A stretch of 14,330 bases of DNA from contig JAOXYB010032997.1 of NCBI GenBank assembly GCA_028565635.1, positions 1 to 14,330 on the forward strand, in the 5' to 3' direction. The translations under genes and the position numbers were made by a program. The stretch is from Phoronis ovalis (Eukaryota > Phoronida > Phoronidae). Below the pieces are notes generated by a model. The model made no database searches. It saw nothing but the letters and a program-made list of their open reading frames with translations, and had not been told where the DNA came from. This document shows positions 1 to 10,000 of the stretch, one piece after another; positions within the stretch are counted from its first letter, which is position 1; every line of letters starts with the position of its first letter.

Positions 1-925
1 TGATCACAATACCTATATATAACCGTGCGTTCAACATAAATTAATAATTTAATTGCTGCTATTTAAGCAATCCCAGGAGATGTTCGTTTCAGGTGCCTAA
101 AAGTGTTTAGTTTCAAATGTAATCGTTTATTTTATTTTAATAATAAAAAATATAAGTATAATTACTCAGAACCTGCTGGGACCATGTGTACAATTAAATG
201 GTAAAATCAATTTCTGTATTTACATCGCTTATATATATATCGCTCTTATAATATTGCTTTTATACGCAATTCCGACTCTGTATATTTGATGCCATAACGT
301 GTCAGGTTGAAAGCATATAATGTATATGCAAGAACCCATTTTGTCAATAGAGATCTCATTACCAACGTTTATTAAAAATGGATTATTCAGGTGCCAATTA
401 TGGCTATTGTAGTCTGTTATGTAAAACTGTTCATTCAATTTTATTAGAGGACTAGAAAAACCTAATAATGGTATATAGTACATGCTTTGACTTTTCTTAT
501 ATGCACAGGTGATTTGTTGGTAAATTTAATTAATTAAAATAAAACTTTAGTTAATTAAGAAAACAGGAAAACAATTTTTATTATATTTCATATTTGTTTT
601 CTGCAGTAACAAGAAAAATTACTGCTTAAACCAACAATAAAGTTTCATATCATTCTAAACATGTATTAACAAAATAATGTAAACAATTTTTGTTGTTGTT
701 TTACTCTATCATTGCTTATAAAAGCAGAAACTTTCCAGAACACAAGACCTTCCGTTTTAAATTGACCATCAAGTCCATAATGGTTTTAAATTATTTTACT
801 TTACAAAAAATTAAATTAGTCAACAGTCAAATATGAATGTGATTTCATTAAATCCTGTTTGTTATACAGTTTCTAAATCTATCACATTGTTGACATTATT
901 ACTCAAATTCTAACACAGTAGTTTA
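1..925. other. AT-rich 3' UTR and/or downstream intergenic DNA
   Basis: No gene can be supported here. The stretch is very AT-rich and has a short TA microsatellite near 228-240 and several AATAAA signals on both strands. It carries an open minus-strand frame at 229-483 (extending a few codons upstream of its ATG), which has no recognisable domain. Part of this interval may be the 3' UTR of NFX1 if one of the distal poly(A) signals is used. Confidence 0.5.
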
Positions 926-927
926 TT
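922..927 (-). promoter_or_regulatory. Candidate poly(A) signal overlapping the stop codon
   Basis: AATAAA on the minus strand shares its first two bases with the TAA stop of NFX1. A TGTG-containing stretch follows within about 15 bases. If used, the 3' UTR would be only some 15-30 bases. Other minus-strand AATAAA copies lie at 577-582, 368-373, 131-136 and 126-131 and are alternatives. Confidence 0.35.
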
Positions 928-1040
928 ATGGGTCGCCATCAAAATAGTCAAAATAGTCCACATTTTTACCAAGTTTTCCTGTTTCTTTTTCTACAGGCTT
1001 TAAAATATTTGTAGTCTGTTTGGAAGCTTGAACAGCGGCT
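926..1040 (-). CDS. NFX1: NFX1 coding exon 20: C-terminus and stop
   Basis: 115 coding bases, residues 1066-1103, then TAA. Acceptor TATTTCAG|AGCC. The protein ends with [12 protein letters not shown], an acidic aromatic tail like the DYFDVQD end of human NFX1. An AATAAA overlaps the stop codon. The exon presumably continues into the 3' UTR for an unknown distance. Confidence 0.93.
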
Positions 1041-4000
1041 CTGAAATAAAATAAAGCAATGTTGTAGTTTGTAGTAAGAATAATCTCCCTTAAGAAAAAT
1101 TAAGTCAAACGATGAGAATGTACATAGTGAGGATATTAGTGTGCACTTTGTTCTCTTGGCATAATTTTATTCAGTTTGTCATGTCTCATAATATTCAATA
1201 AAAACATTTTAAAAGGATATTTCTTGTTGATTTAAAAATCAACTAAGCTAGGAAAATCAACATAGACACACCTCTATGACATTGTTATCAGTGTTCATTT
1301 ATGTGATCGGTTGAAAAGGGACTCACCGAACTGCATGTACATCCCTATCATGAGGTATTGGAGGTGGAGCTTTAGGACACTGGATTCTTTGAATGGAAGA
1401 TGTGAGTGTTAAGGAAGGTAACCAACATTTATCCCTGAAAACAAAAGAGCACATTTTTCAATGTCTGTCTGATGGCGCGCACAATGTTACAACTATATCT
1501 CAAGTTTATACCTTCCAATGAAATAAATATCTTTATTCATTGTTGTGTTACATTTTTAAGCCACCATTTTCAACGACTAGTTATAAATATATAAATCCTT
1601 AATAAAGATTATTGGCTAGGCAAACAAAGGTTCTTACATTGAAATATTTCACTAAATTGTGCTGAAAAGCAAGCACTTGCCACCTTAATTACTAACATCA
1701 TCAAACTCTGTACAAGAAAAAGACAAATAACTGAACAATTATAGTGGTAATTGGCAAGTATTAGAGGAAACTTCACATTAAGACAGGTTGGGTATGGAAT
1801 TGTAAATGTCTACAGTATAAGAATTTCTATTACAAACATTGTTAATCTTTCGCAATTCAGTGTGCTTTATACCTATCTTTTGATTATTGAAATAGCCTAA
1901 TGTATAAGACATTACACCTCTCCCCCAGGTGAGCACATTTGAATTATGTTATACATTACACATTGTTTAGTTTTCAGTGGGCCTTAATACAGATAAAATT
2001 CATGAGCGATAAGAACTCAATTGCAGTTACTTATTCCTTCCATTCATACACTTACCAAGCTGTTCAGCAAATTGGTACCAATCCAAATGAATTAAACATT
2101 TCATGGGGGGGGGGGGGGGTTATTACATTAAAAACACATGTAACGAAAATGTAAAAACATCAAAATTTCAAAATAGGTGACATGTGATTCAACACCTGCA
2201 ACAAAACATAGTAAAATAGACTTTAGTAAAGTAGAATATACATGTGCATACCTTTGAGCTGTGGCTACTACATTTTTCATGGGTTCATTATCATAACTTT
2301 GTGTCTCGCAACCATAGAATTCTGCCAATTCATGAACTGTTTGACGTTGATCTCGGTTCATTGGCGGGAAGGCATGACTACGACTCCGGTGTTTTGACTT
2401 CTTTGCATTTTGTACTAGTTCTGACAATGCTTTCTCAATACCCGCAACAAATGATGGATTTTGCCTATAAGAAAATCAAAAAAGAACTGGATAATTTTAC
2501 TAAACTTGTTTTTGAATCATTCACTCATGAAAAAGAAACATTTTCAAAACTATTTTTGAATGGAATTATTGACTCATGAGAAACACTGTTAAAGAGCATG
2601 AAATTGTAAGACATGAGAATGCAACAATGACATTCAATTAATGTAGAATCTCAGCTATAACACATCAAAATGTTTCAACCATGATGTCGGACAGTTTGGA
2701 ATACAGTAACTAATTTGAAGGTCGGATTTTGTATCACAAAATTATTGTAAAGCAAAGCTTTCTGGTGATTATTTCTTGTTTATTATTTCTTGTTAATTGT
2801 CAGACTTGCATTATGTTGTTATATGTACACTCCATGTTTTTGAAACGTTCTTGATGTTACTGTTAGATGATGGAAGTCTACCAATATAGCTTACCCTATT
2901 GTTAATCTATTCATGTATTCAAACCTATAGTGTCCTATAAGTCCAATAGGCTGGGTGTCAATTATATAATGCTGTTATATCTTTGTTATTGATTCTGTAG
3001 TAATTTCAAAGTCAAATAGAAGTGCAAGGATATTTGCAATGTACTGGCTCGTATAATTCAACTGACATATTAATCAATTAATACAATAAACTAATTGTTT
3101 ATTTTAAAATAATTTCAGCTATAGTGGTAGGATAAAATGGCGGATCCAGAATTTTCTAAAGGTTTGATCTCTTTCTGAATTTTCAGCGGTTAAGTGATTG
3201 TATTTAATCAGATATTTAAAGTGGCTTTAATAATATTTCGTTTAATTCATGACATTGTTACAAAACAGTTAAGAATTACAGTCTGAATGTTTTTTAATGC
3301 AGTGGAAGATTTGCTAATATCAGAAGAAATTAAATAAAATACTTATAGTCTTTCGTATTGGTTTTAATAAAATTTAAATCTCCTTAATCAACTGGAAACA
3401 ATTTAGTTCTAGTTAAATGTATGTTATCAAACCTCGCCATATCCTTTAGGAACTGTGTATAATTAGGTGTGCCAAGCTTTGCCTGGAGGTCTGGATTTCT
3501 GATTTCCAAAGCTAATGCCACTCGCTTATTTCTCTCAATGAAACCACACTGCTCATTGCATTCTAATCTGTAAATACACGGGTTATCAAATACTTCATGT
3601 ATTTTAACTACAATTCTGCATTAACTATTAAGTGTTAATTTTTTTCACGTTCTATAACACAGCAGTTTTCAACTTGAATTGCCAAAACAAACTTAACTGG
3701 CATCTCAGACTTCCATTTGGGAAACAAATCAAGCAGGCTACAATATAAAACCTTGAGAGCTGTAAAATTCCATGTCTTTCAAATTTCAATGACCATAGAA
3801 AACATTTTTTTTTTTAATGTGAGAATATAAGGGAAAATAGTACTATCAACTTACTTTCTTTCTTTCTTGACATTTTTATTTCTGTTGACTAGATCAGAAA
3901 TATCAACTGATTCTCCACTCTGAATATCTTGAATCTTACTTGCCAATGACAGGGCAGTCATTCTAAAAAAAGAAAAATGATACACTGCATATATTATTTG

Positions 4001-7000
4001 TTCACAGGATGTGTACTACAATAATTATATAAATTTAAAAGAAAAACTTGCACCAATAATAATTTGCTGATTTCAAAAATATCCACCCGGGCCTAACAAA
4101 ATAACAAGAAAGACGATTAAGTTATTACATTTAAACAGATGTAAAAATCTCACTGAATATTCATTCCATTTCAGTGAAGAATTCAAAATTTAAACTTTAA
4201 ATTTGTGTTTTTTTAGATTTTTACTATCTAGGAAACAAAACAATCAGGGTATGCTTTCAATATCACAAGAGGTCAACATGCCATAATGTTGTTGAAAACT
4301 TTGACGAAATTAATGTAACACCTGCTAAAATCTGCAGCTGCTGTTTCATCGCCCATCAAACACAAAACAAATAGTAACAAAATTAATGTAACGCACCTGT
4401 TAAAATCTTGAGCTGCTGTTTCACCGCCCATCAAACACAAAACCTTCCCAGAACGATTACCGCACTTGCACCTCAATGTTAGCTACAAATATAATTTTAA
4501 TTATAAATACTATAGTAGGCTGGATGAGCATGTCTACACATTAATGAGAAAATATTACGTAAATATGTCTGCCTAGTTAGTACATATCACACATCTTCTA
4601 ATAGACTATTTGCATGCACTTGAGGATGCTACAGTCAGACCCTTTCAATACCGGCACCCTTAAGTTACTACACAAAACTTGTTTTTTTTAAAATCTGACT
4701 TTAGAAAAGCTTTAACCGGTGAAAATTTAACAAAATAAAAAAAATATTAATAAATAGTTGTTTATGCATTGATACTCTCACAAAAAGAAGGGTATTTCTT
4801 AGATCAAAAAACGTAAGATTTGTTTTGGTTTTGGCTCAGCATGCGAAGAATGCATTTTGTGAATTAATCGTGCAACTGCGCGCAGCACTACGTCAGTGTT
4901 CATTCACAGAATGCGACATGCTGGGGTCATTTGGATTTGAGACTGGTAGCTCCACCAAGTGCATGCGAATAGTCTATTAAATGTCTAGACAATATTATGT
5001 TCCCTTTAATAAACAACAATAAAAACTGACCTCCGCTTTACAAGGGAATTTTGGACATGATTGACCGACATGGCATGGAGCTCCGCATGGATGTCCGCAC
5101 TCTGATCGCAGTTGTTGGCATGGCTGTGAACAAGCTTCTCCATCTTTCAGACATTCTCCCTAAAAATGCAACATTTCAATACAGACACAATGAAGTTACA
5201 GATACATCAATTCTTTATCTTATTTGGTGTGGGTCAATAATCTGCAGTTTATGAATACGGAAGAAAATATTACATTTTCTGAAACATCTTTAGGTGTTTT
5301 TCATTACTACTATTTCACTTATAATATTTCCTGATAACATTTTCTGGAAAAAAATATCTGGGTGGTCTAGGAAAGAAGATTTAGCTTAAGTTGCTTTGGT
5401 GGTCGCTCCAAGCATATCATTTCACAGGGAGAAATCTGTAATTTTTACATAGTGGTGGGTATAAAATGTGTACTGTTCTCGACATAAAGAGCATTTGTTT
5501 TCTTGAAAACAGCCTTAAGTTATTAGCAATATGGAGCCTGTTAACAAAACAAATAAAATTTGGTATTTATGCCATAAAACTGCTAAATGTCTAACAGCTC
5601 TACACAGTATCAGTATATCATCACAAATGTATAACACTAATTATGTAAATTGTACTAACCTTATGACAGACAAGTTTGCAGTTATGTTGTTCACAAGGAA
5701 GCTGTTTGTTACAAGGCATACCACATGAGATATCAGTCAAATGACATGGAATATTGTTACGAGTCTAGACAATGAGAAATAAACAGATAAATATCAATAA
5801 TTTCATATAAAATGACACAACAAAAAGTAAATTTCTTTTAATATACATTTAAAGGAGACAGTTGTGCATTATTTTATATTTGCTAATTACAGAGTATGAC
5901 CTGTTTCTCTAATTTCAGAAGGAGTCCTGGATTAAAAATAATGACTGAGGCTTATAAAATTGATTTCAATGACTCTATTTAACATGTTACAGCACGTAAT
6001 CAAGTCATTAACTAAAAATGATGGACAAAGATTTATTTCATTTTTGCACCATCTACTTGTTCAATCACCTGAAGTGGGTTTCTCAAAACTCATCGCAGCT
6101 TAACTCTAAGATTGCAATGCATTTATGATTAGATTTAGACTTATGAAACACTCTAATACAGACACACATTGCAAGATAGCTTCGAAAAAACCCACTCCTT
6201 CTTCTTTAACTAATTTCAATTTTAGGATCAATTTTTAAGCAAAATGCGTTTAAAAAACTACCACATACATAACACCAGTGTTCCATTCTTAGCAGTAATT
6301 TTGGATTATAGTGTTTACAAGCACATCAATACCGATATTGTACACTGTATGCGGATACCTACAATAAAATATCAGTGTGCATGGTGCATTTAACATGATG
6401 GCAATCTCCCGTTCTCTTGTTTCAAGCAAATCTTACCTGATGATCTCCCATACATCTCTTTTTCGTGAGAACCGCACACGGTGGACATTTATCTTCACTG
6501 TGACAGTTATGACGAACTAAAACAGGTAATGTGCAGGTTACCTAGACACTGATGATGCTTATAAACATTAACCTCATAAAAGTAAGTACGACGTGTCATT
6601 CACAAAATAATGAAAACATCTAGATCGATACAAGCAGATATGACAGGGTCCGCACCGTTTTGTAAAATTAATGAGATTGTAGCACAGCTATTTACTATTT
6701 ATATTTATGTGCAATTTACTAAATTGGCAAAAACGGTTAAACCTGACATCTAGTGATGTCTCTCAGATGCTAGCGCTCACCTGGATGGTCACAAGCATGC
6801 TGCCTAATACAAAGTTTGTCACACTCTGGCGGTTTCGTGCCACATGGAATCGGTGGAAATATAATCTGGCTGCCACAGTGACATGACAGCTCATCAAAAC
6901 TAACGTGCCAACAAGGCGGGCAATTACCACGGTGACAAGGTTCTTCACATTTATGAAGCCCACACAATAATTTTCTACCACATATCTGATCACATGGGTG

Positions 7001-10000
7001 ATCCTTGTCCTATGGAATAAAAAGTTCTGATTCACTGAAATCATAATATAAGTTGGCAGTCTGTGTGAAATTGTGGAAAGAAAAAAAGTATAATTATGTA
7101 AAAATGTTGCTCCTTCTTCTGCAACAGAAATAACAATTTCTAAAAATCATTATTATGTAAGATCAAAAACATTTATTTAATCGACCATTTAATCAACAAT
7201 TTTCTGCAGGATTCTATCCTCGCTCTAGAATTACAGACTACCACGGGGACTGTCAGCATGGGATTGTTATAAAAAACAACGTTTTAACTTAATAGGTAAC
7301 TACCTGGTTAACTAGGCTACATACTGACATACACAACATTTTAATTATTTTTACAATATTTTGGCATAATAAAATCTTCAAAATTCTAGACAATATTTTA
7401 TTTCATAATCACCATAATAAAAAAGTGTGAGGAACCACGTTCTACACATTGTCTGGAGTTACATTGTCTGGAGTTACATTGTCTGGAGTTACATTGTCTG
7501 GAGTTACATTGCTAATATAAGGTTGGTTCCAAACACCATGTCTACATAACTCTTAACTCTTAACAATGTTCTGCAGCGTGACAAATTTTTGCTGGATGAG
7601 TTGATCTTCTGCTCCTATGGTCCTCTATTCAAGACTACAATGACCATTACTGGCATTGCATGTTTTTTTTTCTGACAAGAGGATTCTATGCTGAGTAAAC
7701 TGGTTGCAGCTCTATATGGAGCATAACTGTACATCAAACAGACTGGTAATATATACCACTTTTCCCCTAGTGGCAAACATGGAAAACTGTAATTAGAAAG
7801 GTTCCGATTGTTATTTTATTTAAACTCACCACACAACATAGTTGATTACACTTGTGTTTTCCACACTGCCTCTTCTTACTGCAACGTTTCTCACACAGGA
7901 ATGGAGTATTTTCTAAAAGAAATGAAAGACATTAGCAAGGGCATTTCAACTAAAAATATTATGAGCCTGATATTTCCCCCTCTCCCCTAATACTTCAAAT
8001 TATTTTCATCCGTTCTTCTTCCATAATTGAAATAAATTCAACATAATAATTCAAACACACTGATAATTAAAGCGTTTTATACCTCAGTACCCAGTACAGC
8101 ATAGTGATATCTTTCAATAAAAGAGCCACTAATAATATACAGTTTGTGCATGTGGGTGGAGAAGCAGAAACAGATGACTTTTCTAAAAGAGGAATCTCCA
8201 CAATAAATTCACCAAATTTTCATTTTTGAACTTGAATTACACATACCCCTAACAACATCCTATTTTGACACCAATCACCTAGTAATTTATCTCTAAACAA
8301 AAAGTTCCAGAATTACCTACCGATGTATCTTTTGGCTTCACTGCAAGGGAATTCTTTTAGAGCGATACCACATCGACAGGTAACGGGTGTTATTCCCTCA
8401 CAGGGAGGACAATCTTCTCCATGACAAGTCGACTGACAACGATGATGATTAGCTGCAAAAGAAATTTGAAGGTAATATGATTTTAGCAGAAATCTAAACT
8501 TGTATCGTATCTTTACCCCAATGTTTCTAGACATACATTTTTAATGAGGACACTATGCTAGCAAGAAAGTTTTGTAAATGATTTGCAAAAAACATATAAA
8601 ATACTGCATACCTTCAGGGCCGCATACGAGTTCTTTTTCACAAAGTTTATCACACACCATAATAGGATCTGTGCAACATTTCCTTTCTGATCCTAGGTTT
8701 GCTAGGTCACTTAACATTGTCTTGCCACATGGACAATGAGTGACAAGTGACGGCATGAGCTGACACAAGTCACATGACCCTTCATGGCATGGTTTATCGC
8801 AGAAATGATTTCCACACTCCAAAATCCTGAAACAAATGAGCAGAAACCAGTAATTTTTCACCCATGCAGAAGTCATTTATCCCATAGTGTTTAAGGTAGA
8901 CAAATTGTTTATAACTAAAAATGTTCTCCTTTGCATGCACATTTGTCATCAATAATTACTAATTGTTTGATAAATAAGGCATTTTTTGGATTGGAAATTG
9001 CCAAAATTGAAGCTCAAAAAATAATTTTAAAGTGAACTTTATATATTTTATTTTCACAGGTAGAAGCGACATCTACTGGCTGGATTGAAGTAAAAAGATG
9101 GCAGCTGTAACAGAAAACAGACAATGGATATTATAGAAATTTTCTTGTCAAGAACTGGATATATTGCTGGAGTTAAGTTGTATTTTGAGCATTTAACTGC
9201 CAGAAAGCCACTGGATTCACCATTAGAGAATTGTAGATGTGGAAATATGGTGAAAAATACATTAACGGCTATGGGGAAATTTACAGTGACATAGTTCTAA
9301 TTGAAATTAATCTCAAATAAACCCATGATATTTTGAAGAATGCCTATTAAGTACAGCGATAAGAAATGGTGATAACAGCATTGCTTTTGATTATACTACT
9401 TTTGTACATAAAAGTTAAGCACGAATGCTTTACGCTATGAAGTTTATGCTATGCTAACCTACATGTACATGCATCATAATCTTTATCTGTTAACAAAAAA
9501 TACAAAATCTAATAAGTCCATATAAAAAACTCATAAATTAATATCATTCAATCAGTACAGGAATTATACAATGAAGCTGTATTCAGATATTTACCTTCCA
9601 CATTTCTGAGCACATGAATATGAGGCTACTTTTGTTTCTTTTGTTCCACAGATTACAAACCGTTCATTGGCACCACAATAGCATGCTGTAATTGAGAAAA
9701 CAGTTTTGTTAAATGGATGTGGGATAACAAACATGGCTGCTGAAATATTTAGTAAACAGTGAAATACAAACTATACATACTCTACTTGTGACCAAAGATT
9801 TGATAATGCTATGGATTAATGTTGTTTTAAACAAGAATAAAGCAGACTCTGTGGCTAAACTGTAATAATGAACTATGGGTTAAAAAATGCCAAATCTGTA
9901 AACCAGCAATTTACCTGAGGATATAACCACTACAAATAACACATTTTAAGTTAAGTTGAACCAATATTTAACCTGCAGTAGGTATACTTGGTAGGCAAGG

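Noticed and set aside
5051-5254. Plus-strand open frame
   Set aside because: It is antisense to exon 14 and its acceptor; the minus-strand peptide shows clear NF-X1 fingers.
8313-8320. Second donor (GTAATT) at the end of exon 9
   Set aside because: It exits in phase 2; exon 10 requires phase 1, which GTAGGT provides.
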